Part shown: positions 1 through 5,268 of the stretch, piece after piece | How the letters are laid out: each line of letters starts with the position of its first letter | How positions within the stretch are numbered: position 1 is the first letter of the stretch | NCBI GenBank assembly: GCA_030591745.1 | Contig: JAUVAM010000272.1 | Span: 1 to 6,073 of the forward strand | Direction: 5' to 3' | Source: Deltaproteobacteria bacterium | Lineage (GTDB): Bacteria; Myxococcota; B64-G9 | DNA length: 6,073 bases | Notes under the pieces: model-generated | The model's database searches: none | What the model saw: only the letters and a program-made list of their open reading frames with translations | Told to the model about the DNA's origin: nothing | Position numbers and translations under genes: made by a program

Positions 1-77
1 AACAAACCGAGTCCAAAGATCATCCAAGTCCGGTTTTTCATGTCTTGTCTTCTTTCTTTTCCTGATCGAGCCATCAT
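1..77 (-). CDS. N-terminus of an exported protein, cut by the left window edge
   Basis: Only the first 25 codons are inside the window, so the product cannot be named. The visible residues have a basic N-region (RSGKERRQDMKNR) followed by the beginning of a hydrophobic stretch (WMIFGLGL), which looks like the start of a Sec signal peptide or membrane anchor. I chose the start at 77 because its ATG overlaps the stop of the upstream lipoprotein gene as ATGA. It also sits 5 nt after a perfect AAGGAG. A second in-frame ATG follows immediately at 74, 8 nt from the same AAGGAG. A third in-frame ATG at 41 would give a more typical short N-region (MKNRTW), but it has only a weak purine-rich sequence in front of it. 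The one-base stop/start overlap indicates co-transcription and probably translational coupling with the giant lipoprotein. That a gene begins here is fairly secure; the exact start is not. Confidence 0.65.
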   Translation of the reverse strand, partial: MMARSGKERRQDMKNRTWMIFGLGL

Positions 78-3000
78 TGCAGCTCCTTCAAATTCACCGA
101 TTCTCCGGCCGATCCTGAATCACCCGGTGAGGTTCCGCCCGTTCCAGCACTACCCAGATCATAGCTCGAAGAACTCAAGACCCCGCTCAAGGAACCGCCC
201 CCGAGCAAAACCCCGATGCTTGAACCACCGGCCCCGCCGCCCCCATGACCGCCCGCGCCACCGCAGCCACCCAGGCCACCGATGGCCCCCATGGAACCAT
301 CGTCTTGATCGTTGGGGCCACCGTACGGGGCACCATAGTATTCGCAATCCGAACTATCCCACCCAAAAGCAGGCGCAAAGATTGTGCAATAGTTTTGAAT
401 CACAAGGTTCGGGCTCCCGCCCAAGCCCCCAGCGCCGCCGCCCTGAGCACGACCGCCGTTTCCACCCTGGCCGGCGTTTGCGGCAGTAAACACGCAATTT
501 TCAAAAATCGCGTCGTTGTCCCACAAGTAAGCCCCGAAAGACGAACCGCCACCGCCGCCTCCCAAACCTCGACTCCCGCCACAACCACCCGCGCCGCCAC
601 CGCCCCCGCCGGAACCGTAGGAATCACAAGCGTCCTCACCACCGCCACCACCGCCCCCGCCGGAGCCACCGCCACCGCCTTCGCCGGCGAGGCCCGCGGC
701 ACCGGAGCCCCTTTGAAAACCACCGAATGCAAAAACGGGAAGCCCGGCGTCACCATCGTCCCCTTCGGGGCCGACGGAGCCCACCGCCCCGCGACTGCCC
801 GAGGCCGGTCGAGCCATGCCCAAATGGGCCTGGGTTCCGGGTCTGCCTGAAGCCGAAATGCTCTGACCATCGGCCTTGAGACCATCCTCGCTCTCAAAGC
901 CCTGCCCTCCGGCGTGATTGGCGTGACCGCCCCGACCACCACTTCCACCCGCCCTTGGGGCACAAGCCGCCGGTTGACCTCCATTGCCGCCTTTGGGTTG
1001 AGTGCAATTTGTGCAACCCGCTCCAGAATCCTCGCAACCCTGCCCACCCCAAAATCCATTTCCTCCGACCTGAGCCGCACTGTCAGTGGCATAACCGGAA
1101 CCATCGCTGCCGGAACCCGCCCTGCCCGCGGTAAAGCCGCAGTCGAAAAAATGCAAATTCTCACTACAGCCCGAAGCCTTGATGCCATAGCTCGACTCGC
1201 CAACGCTCACCGAATTGTTCAAGGCCACGAAGTCCACCCGTTCCACCCGGGTCGCGGAGGTGATGTTTGTGGCCAGCAAGGCCCTGTTCCCGGTCGTGCG
1301 AAAAACGCTGCGACTGCTATCCGTCCGACACCACAACTGCCCATCCGGGCAACCCATTAAATAGCCACCATAAATCGAGACGCCGTTGACCAGGCTGGGC
1401 TCATCGCTCCATTGGTAGTTGCCGGCCGCGGCGATGATGTAGGATTTGCTCAATTGCTGGGCAAGCTCCAATGCCCGATCGAGGCTTTGCACTGGGGCAT
1501 TCCAAATACCAGGCCCAAAGTCGTTGCCAGCAGGATGCATGAAGATCGCGTCCTCCATCACGCCCTCGACCCCATCGCAGTTGCTGTCGCCTGGCACCAG
1601 GGGGTCATCTTCCGCCGCGGGCGTGAGGTCGGCGGCACAGAACTCTTGATCATCACCGTCACAAGCATAGTGGCCAGGCCGGCAAGCGCCATAAAGGCCT
1701 GTGTCACAGACTACGCCTGTGCGCGGGCACAGGTTGCAGTCGATGTAGCCGAAGTTGTCTTGAAAGGTCAGGCAACCGGCCAGGCCCTGGTCTGCCTCGG
1801 GGCAGATCTCCAGCCAGTTGGCGCATTCGTTGATACAGCCCGCCTCGTATTCTTCAGATTCCCAGTAATGCTCGTAACGCAAAGCCGCCATGCCCACCTT
1901 GTCGCCCGTCACCTCGTCCGGCGTCACCGGCGTGCAGGCAAAAGAAGGAATATCCATGTTGCCAGCCCCGATGGAGGTCGAGTCCGTGGCCTCGCAGACA
2001 CTCAATTGCAAGGCCCCCGAAGCGCCGTCGAAAAACTCATCCCGGCTGTGCTGATGGGGCGTCTGCAAGGGATCCGCCGGCGGATCGCTGGTCATCAAGA
2101 CACAGGCAAACTGACTGTGATGCAACATGCCGCGCCATTCGGCGTCCGAGGGCAAGCTCACCTCGCAAAGTCCGTGATCGGGTGTTCCGTCCGGCCCATC
2201 CGCGCCGGTCACCACTTCCGGCAAGAGACAACTACCCAGGTCGTTGTCACAAACAAAGCGGGCAAAATCCAAACCGATGAGGGGCAAGCCGCTCAGGGCG
2301 TCGAAACGACTGGGCCGCTTGCGGCTGCAAGAGCGCCAATAGTCGCCCGTCTCAGCATCATGATAGGCGATGGGAAAGGCCTCATCGCAACGAGAGCGCT
2401 CAGTGATCACATACTGACCAAAGGTGCCGTCGACGGCCTCTTGAAAATAACCCTCATGAAGCTCTAAGAAATAGGCAAATGGCAAAAAGGGCTTCAGGCC
2501 ATCAATTTTGTTCTGTCCAGTGAAAGGAAAACTCGCCCCGGACCATTCCCGCACATCCGGGATCTCGTTGCCGTTGAAGTCATCCTGACCCGAGCAGGCC
2601 TTGGTGAGGCTGTTGAGCTCTCGGGCGCTTAGATATCGTGCGCCCTCTCCGTAAAGTTCCGGCCCGAAGGATTCCAACTCCGACTGAGAATCCATGTAGT
2701 CCACTTCATAGAGGCCGATGGGGCGAAGCTGGCTGGCGCAGGGTTCATCGAAATCCGCTCGATAGGGATTTAAATCATCATCGCAGGACTTCACCGACAT
2801 GTGCTGGCCCAGCTCGTTGATGAGCTTGAAACGGTCCACTTGCTTCAGGGTGCAGCGGGCATTGGCCTGAAGCGCCACATCATCGCCTTCAAGCACCGCA
2901 CGCACACTCAGCTTCAACCAGCCATCGCCGTCCTCATCGCAGGCTTGCTGGGACAAGGCACCCACATCGTAGTAGAAACCCTCGGCGCTCTCACAGATAC

Positions 3001-4528
3001 AACGACCCGTGGCCAGAGAAAAGGGCCAGATGCGGCCGGTTTGCCCGGGCAAATTACATTGGCTGGGACATGCAAAGACGCCGCTTGGGCAAGAGTTCAC
3101 ACAGCAGTCTTGCTGCTGGTTGTAGGCGTCACCTTCGGGGCAGACCAGATTCAAGCAATAGGCGTCACTGTGGTCGCCGGCGGGCATGGCGAACTGACCG
3201 CCACCGCAACTGAGCTCCGCTTCGACGATCACGGCCCGGCAGGTGCCGAACTCTTCGATGAAACCAGGCAGGCAATCGGTGCATCGAGCGAAGGGCACAT
3301 CGCTGCAGCGCCGATTGACCGCGACACAGTCGATGGCCGAGCAGTCGCTGGGCGGCATGCACAGACCGGTGGCCGGGTCCTCGATGTAGCCCTCGATACA
3401 ATCGCCACACAAGGCACCGCCGCCATCCTGCGGGACACAGCTCCTTTGCATTTCAGAGCACAGATAATAAATGCTGTCGGGATCAGGCTGGGATGTATTG
3501 CAGTTGGCCAGCGTGTTCAACACGCAATCGCCTTGACCATCTTCCATGTAGCCATAAAAACACCCACCGCATTCAGCGTCGCTGCTGTAAGTGTGGGGCG
3601 TGCAAAAGCGGCTCAGGGAATCGCAAGCCAAGCTGACACAAGTCTCGGCAGGCCGACAACCTTCGGTGGGCACGGCCGAATCCACCGGCAAGTGTTCCGG
3701 CAGGCAGCCCACGCAGGCAGCCCCGTCGCCGGCCTCGATGCAGTGCATGAACAGGGCCTGGCAGTCTGCCAAGATGCTTCCTTCGGCATACTCATCGCAA
3801 TTGGCCTGAAGGGCCAGGCAAGCCCCGCTGCCTTCGTCCCAGGAAAAACCGACCTCACAGGCCTCAAGGCAAGCAGCGTCGGCACCTTCGCGATCTTCAC
3901 AAACCTGGTGTTCAACGCAGACAAGCTCAGCGCAGGTCAAGCCCTCACGACAAAGCAATGCGTCCAGGTCACAGACCAAACCGGCGCTGCAGGCATCTCC
4001 GTCGCAAGGACAACCCACTTGATCCGAAGAACAAATCAGACAAAGCCCGCCGGCGCAGGTCAAGCCGAAATCACAAGCCCCACTTTCTTCACAGACGCAG
4101 TCTTCGCTGCCCGGACGACAAGATTCGGGTACGCAGTAGCCCCCCTGGCAAGCCAGTCCTTCCGCGCAATTGCCCTCATCGTCACAAAAGCAGCCTTCCG
4201 CGCCCCGCTCACATGCCTCGCAGAGATTGCCGCTGCCGCAGGCCAAACCCGCCTGACATCGTCCGTTCTCATAACAGGTGCAGCCCGCGCTTCCGCGTTC
4301 GCAATCCGTGCAGCTTCCGTCGATGCACTCCAAAAGACCATCGCATTCACCGGCCTCGGTGCAACGGCAAGCCAATTCACCAGGCCTGCAATCCTTGTCC
4401 GTGATCACTTCTCCATCGTCCTGCCCGGCGTCCTCTTGCTCGGCGCCCCCGCCTGAGCAAGCGCCCAGTTGCAAAACGAGTGTCCACGCGAACAAACAAA
4501 CAACCCAAGACCACCAAGACATTTTCAT
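74..4528 (-). CDS. Giant cysteine-rich, glycine-rich surface lipoprotein with DUF1565-like beta-helix segment
   Basis: The product is 1484 residues and is not assigned a known function. Residues 1-24 form a lipoprotein signal: a W/V/L-rich hydrophobic core, then lipobox LGAC with Cys24 as the predicted lipidation site. A short acidic linker follows. Residues 47-193 hold five six-Cys modules, and 199-430 hold five EGF-like six-Cys modules. Residues 431-930 are an unrecognised Cys-containing region with calcium-loop-like motifs (DEDGDGW at 531-537, DFNGNEIPD at 650-658) and a CDDDLNPY motif at 582-589. Residues 941-987 look like a diverged MopE-type metal-binding motif ending DSNCDG. Residues about 990-1130 resemble the DUF1565/parallel beta-helix family, and 1131-1484 are glycine-rich. 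The protein contains over 100 cysteines, so it presumably folds by disulfides outside the cytoplasm. The start at 4528 is chosen because it places the signal peptide at the N-terminus and has a strong RBS. The frame stays open to 4699, but that extension would bury the signal. Surface attachment or adhesion is a guess. Confidence 0.9.
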   Translation of the reverse strand: MKMSWWSWVVCLFAWTLVLQLGACSGGGAEQEDAGQDDGEVITDKDCRPGELACRCTEAGECDGLLECIDGSCTDCERGSAGCTCYENGRCQAGLACGSGNLCEACERGAEGCFCDDEGNCAEGLACQGGYCVPESCRPGSEDCVCEESGACDFGLTCAGGLCLICSSDQVGCPCDGDACSAGLVCDLDALLCREGLTCAELVCVEHQVCEDREGADAACLEACEVGFSWDEGSGACLALQANCDEYAEGSILADCQALFMHCIEAGDGAACVGCLPEHLPVDSAVPTEGCRPAETCVSLACDSLSRFCTPHTYSSDAECGGCFYGYMEDGQGDCVLNTLANCNTSQPDPDSIYYLCSEMQRSCVPQDGGGALCGDCIEGYIEDPATGLCMPPSDCSAIDCVAVNRRCSDVPFARCTDCLPGFIEEFGTCRAVIVEAELSCGGGQFAMPAGDHSDAYCLNLVCPEGDAYNQQQDCCVNSCPSGVFACPSQCNLPGQTGRIWPFSLATGRCICESAEGFYYDVGALSQQACDEDGDGWLKLSVRAVLEGDDVALQANARCTLKQVDRFKLINELGQHMSVKSCDDDLNPYRADFDEPCASQLRPIGLYEVDYMDSQSELESFGPELYGEGARYLSARELNSLTKACSGQDDFNGNEIPDVREWSGASFPFTGQNKIDGLKPFLPFAYFLELHEGYFQEAVDGTFGQYVITERSRCDEAFPIAYHDAETGDYWRSCSRKRPSRFDALSGLPLIGLDFARFVCDNDLGSCLLPEVVTGADGPDGTPDHGLCEVSLPSDAEWRGMLHHSQFACVLMTSDPPADPLQTPHQHSRDEFFDGASGALQLSVCEATDSTSIGAGNMDIPSFACTPVTPDEVTGDKVGMAALRYEHYWESEEYEAGCINECANWLEICPEADQGLAGCLTFQDNFGYIDCNLCPRTGVVCDTGLYGACRPGHYACDGDDQEFCAADLTPAAEDDPLVPGDSNCDGVEGVMEDAIFMHPAGNDFGPGIWNAPVQSLDRALELAQQLSKSYIIAAAGNYQWSDEPSLVNGVSIYGGYLMGCPDGQLWCRTDSSRSVFRTTGNRALLATNITSATRVERVDFVALNNSVSVGESSYGIKASGCSENLHFFDCGFTAGRAGSGSDGSGYATDSAAQVGGNGFWGGQGCEDSGAGCTNCTQPKGGNGGQPAACAPRAGGSGGRGGHANHAGGQGFESEDGLKADGQSISASGRPGTQAHLGMARPASGSRGAVGSVGPEGDDGDAGLPVFAFGGFQRGSGAAGLAGEGGGGGSGGGGGGGGEDACDSYGSGGGGGGAGGCGGSRGLGGGGGGSSFGAYLWDNDAIFENCVFTAANAGQGGNGGRAQGGGAGGLGGSPNLVIQNYCTIFAPAFGWDSSDCEYYGAPYGGPNDQDDGSMGAIGGLGGCGGAGGHGGGGAGGSSIGVLLGGGSLSGVLSSSSYDLGSAGTGGTSPGDSGSAGESVNLKELQ
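77..1138 (-). other. Glycine-rich C-terminal tail of the giant lipoprotein (residues 1131-1484)
   Basis: About 350 residues are dominated by Gly with Ser, Ala and a few Cys. They include runs of five and eight glycines around residues 1284-1297. Low-complexity GGx stretches alternate with three less biased segments that repeat one another, beginning at residues 1112, 1329 and 1436. The DNA is correspondingly rich in GCC/ACC-type triplets on the plus strand. This bias opens long meaningless frames on the opposite strand. Confidence 0.85.
83..88 (-). promoter_or_regulatory. Shine-Dalgarno site embedded in the last codons of the upstream gene
   Basis: AAGGAG on the minus strand encodes Lys-Glu near the C-terminus of the giant lipoprotein (its last residues are KELQ). 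It lies 5 nt before the ATG at 77 and 8 nt before the ATG at 74. It is the main reason to start the downstream gene at the ATGA overlap rather than at 41. Confidence 0.6.
125..1195 (-). repeat. Three-copy internal protein repeat with glycine-rich inserts
   Basis: Three segments of the lipoprotein align by eye: residues 1112-1145 (SSYGIKA... FFDCGFTAGRAGSG), 1329-1359 (SSFGAYL... FENCVFTAANAGQGG) and 1436-1468 (SSIGVLL... SSSSYDLGSAGTGG). Their DNA positions are 1094..1195, 452..544 and 125..223. Each has SSxG plus a hydrophobic strand, a short polar turn, a second strand, and then an AG/GG-rich exit. The third copy has lost the central cysteine. Glycine-rich inserts of roughly 185 and 75 residues lie between copies. 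They look like successive beta-helix coils separated by loops. Confidence 0.6.
1139..1582 (-). other. DUF1565-like beta-helix segment of the giant lipoprotein (residues about 983-1130)
   Basis: The segment begins at the acidic NCDG end of the preceding motif. It contains GNDFGPGIWNAPVQSLDRAL, then a hydrophobic strand (SYIIAAAGNYQW) and GVSIYGGY. In DUF1565 and related right-handed beta-helix proteins this order (G-x-D-x-G, P-hydrophobic-x-S-L-x-x-A-L, I-x-x-A-x-G-x-Y, G-x-x-I-x-G-G-Y) marks the first coils of the helix. The match is by recollection of the family pattern, so the boundaries are approximate. The segment leads into the glycine-rich tail, which would continue the helix. Confidence 0.6.
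3239..3934 (-). repeat. Protein-level tandem array B: five EGF-like six-cysteine modules (residues 199-430)
   Basis: A second type of six-Cys module follows array A directly, with first cysteines at 199, 244, 297, 343 and 396. The pattern is C-x(4-13)-C-x(5-6)-C-x(7-10)-C-x(2-3)-C-x(10-15)-C. The fifth cysteine is usually followed by an aromatic-containing GY/GF motif and acidic residues (GYMED, GYIED, GFIEE). The second module (244-291) is the most diverged and lacks the GY/GF. The spacing resembles EGF-like or furin-like cysteine-rich repeats. I cannot assign it to a specific Pfam family by eye. Confidence 0.75.
3950..4390 (-). repeat. Protein-level tandem array A: five six-cysteine modules (residues 47-193)
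   Basis: Five consecutive modules start at Cys47, Cys76, Cys106, Cys137 and Cys166 of the giant lipoprotein. Each follows C-x6-C-x-C-x(4-5)-C-x5-C-x(4-6)-C. Most have an acidic or Gly residue before the double C-x-C, and a GL-x-C or similar pair before the last cysteine. Neighbouring modules are separated by only two to four residues. The regular spacing suggests three disulfides per module, making a stiff stalk next to the lipid anchor. The array is visible directly in the translation; the disulfide pattern is inference. Confidence 0.85.
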
Positions 4529-4534
4529 GAAAAA

Positions 4535-4548
4535 CTCCCTTTCCTTCC
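4535..4548 (-). promoter_or_regulatory. Ribosome binding site of the giant lipoprotein gene
   Basis: The minus strand reads GGAAGGAAAGGGAG, a long purine tract whose AGGGAG end lies 6 nt before the ATG at 4528. It decides the start, because the same frame is open for another 57 codons upstream. A second ATG two codons downstream (4522) is also possible, but its spacing is poorer. Confidence 0.7.
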
Positions 4549-4576
4549 AATCGAAGACAGAATTATTCCAGCAAGG

Positions 4577-4606
4577 ATTACTAAGCCCTACAGGGTTCCG
4601 GGTCAA
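4577..4606 (-). promoter_or_regulatory. Candidate promoter for the giant lipoprotein gene
   Basis: The minus strand has TTGACC (4606-4601) as a -35 matching five of six consensus bases. An 18-nt spacer follows, then AGTAAT (4582-4577) as a -10 matching four of six. This would give a leader of about 40 nt before the ATG. A second A/T-rich hexamer, AATAAT (4567-4562), matches the -10 consensus better but has no -35 at the right distance. The call is from consensus matching only. Confidence 0.35.
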
Positions 4607-4710
4607 GAGCCAAAAGGCTACATCGTGGCCTCTTTGGGCAAAAAAACCAGACTTGTATCGCTGTCTCATGGGGATTATCATGGCCAGAGCGTTCAACAAG
4701 TGAGGCTACC

Positions 4711-5169
4711 ATGAATCGACAAATCTTGACCATCGTCTTGGCCCTGGGCCTGCTTTTCCCCTTGATCCCAAGCCAGGCCCAGACACCGAAGCCATCACAG
4801 AGCGTGCAGAGGCCCAAGGCGTCGCCCATCATCAAAAAACTCAAGCCCGCCCAGGCCGAACGCCTGTCACGCATGGCCATGGAATATGGCGAGCGCATGC
4901 TCCGGGCTCGACGTTTCGACGTGGCCATCAAGCAGCTGCGCACGGCCCACAAGCTGAACAAAAAAAACGAAGAGTGCATCGCCCTTCTCGCCCTGGCTCA
5001 CGCAGCCAAGGCCGAGGTGCCCGAGGCTGCGGCTTACAACCTCAAGCTGCACGAACTTCAATGCCCGACCTGCCTGGATCTGGTCCTGCTAAGCGGCTGG
5101 GCGGACTGGGTGGGCAGGGTGCCCACCAAAACCCAAAGCACGGATCTGCCCCCAGGACCCAACAAGTAA
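4711..5169 (+). CDS. Small secreted protein with TPR-like helices and a CPTC motif
   Basis: The product is 152 residues. Residues 1-23 are a Sec signal peptide: a short basic start (MNRQ), a long hydrophobic core, and a probable signal peptidase I site after SQA. A Pro/Lys/Ser-rich linker follows to about residue 45. Residues 51-85 fit a tetratricopeptide repeat: a first helix with GERMLRARRF, then DVAIKQLRTAHKL. Residues 87-119 may be a second, weaker repeat. C118-P-T-C121 forms a CxxC pair just after the helices. No catalytic domain is visible, so a periplasmic protein-binding or scaffold role is inferred from the TPR only. The start at 4711 is supported by GAGG 5 nt upstream and by the signal peptide. 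The gene diverges from the giant lipoprotein and is followed 99 bp later by a co-directional lipoprotein gene, so the two could share a transcript. I do not recognise a named family. Confidence 0.85.
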   Translation: MNRQILTIVLALGLLFPLIPSQAQTPKPSQSVQRPKASPIIKKLKPAQAERLSRMAMEYGERMLRARRFDVAIKQLRTAHKLNKKNEECIALLALAHAAKAEVPEAAAYNLKLHELQCPTCLDLVLLSGWADWVGRVPTKTQSTDLPPGPNK

Positions 5170-5192
5170 ACCCAGATTACAATTTGACTTGC

Positions 5193-5219
5193 GCATTGGG
5201 CCCATCTTTGCTGCAATGC
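5193..5219 (+). repeat. Short inverted repeat in the gap between the two plus-strand genes
   Basis: GCATTG (5193-5198) and CAATGC (5214-5219) are perfect inverted copies, with a 15-nt loop that itself contains GGCCC. The stem is only 6 bp and no T-run follows, so it is not a standard intrinsic terminator. It could be a weak leader hairpin or chance. Confidence 0.3.
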
Positions 5220-5226
5220 CTATATT
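5196..5226 (+). promoter_or_regulatory. Weak candidate promoter for the SnoaL-like lipoprotein gene
   Basis: TATATT (5221-5226) matches five of six -10 bases and would give a leader of about 35 nt. The best upstream partner is TTGGGC (5196-5201), with a spacer of 19 nt, which is poor. A better -35-like TTGACT (5184-5189) is too far away. The gene may instead be read from upstream. Confidence 0.2.
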
Positions 5227-5256
5227 GAGTTCAGCATTTGGGGTGTAATGTCCTCT

Positions 5257-5261
5257 GGAGG
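5257..5261 (+). promoter_or_regulatory. Shine-Dalgarno site deciding the start at 5269
   Basis: GGAGG lies 7 nt before the ATG at 5269, which is ideal spacing. An in-frame ATG seven codons earlier (5248) has no comparable site, and using it would place GGAGG inside the coding region. Confidence 0.75.
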
Positions 5262-5268
5262 TTGTGGC

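Larger units (their letters stand above)
4529..4710. other. Divergent intergenic region between the lipoprotein and TPR-like genes
   Basis: This 182-bp region lies between two genes that point away from each other, so it must carry promoter activity for both or be read through. It holds the RBS and candidate promoter of the minus-strand gene and a weak GAGG Shine-Dalgarno (4702-4705) for the plus-strand gene. It also has an A7 run at 4640-4646. I found no convincing plus-strand promoter in it. Confidence 0.7.

Noticed and set aside
540..690. Triplet-rich DNA (ACC/GCC on the plus strand) considered as a CRISPR-like or structural DNA repeat
   Set aside because: There are no constant repeat units with unique spacers. 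The pattern is coding-phase glycine codons of the lipoprotein.
245..1203. Several overlapping frames rich in Ala, Thr, Arg and Pro on both strands in the left kilobase
   Set aside because: They are frame-shifted readings of the glycine-codon-rich tail, and their skewed composition follows directly from GGN repeats.
1412..2467. A 351-codon plus-strand open frame opposite the middle of the giant lipoprotein
   Set aside because: Same reason: antisense shadow with no recognisable motif and no Shine-Dalgarno site supporting it.
2801..4456. A 551-codon open frame on the plus strand opposite the cysteine-rich part of the giant lipoprotein
   Set aside because: It is exactly antisense to a well-supported gene with clear module structure. 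Its translation is A/T/G-rich without domain signature, signal peptide or good RBS. Codon bias of the sense gene explains the openness.
4586..4595. Palindrome-like CCCTACAGGG inside the spacer of the candidate lipoprotein promoter, considered as an operator
   Set aside because: The arms are only 4 bp and no second copy is present nearby, so chance is sufficient explanation.
4529..4699. A 57-codon N-terminal extension of the giant lipoprotein starting at 4699
   Set aside because: It would put the signal peptide and lipobox in the interior of the protein and would ignore the strong RBS before 4528. The extension has no signal of its own and fills the divergent promoter region.
5193..5219. Hairpin considered as a rho-independent terminator after the TPR-like gene
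   Set aside because: The stem is 6 bp with a 15-nt loop and no T-tract follows. It is kept only as a low-confidence inverted repeat.
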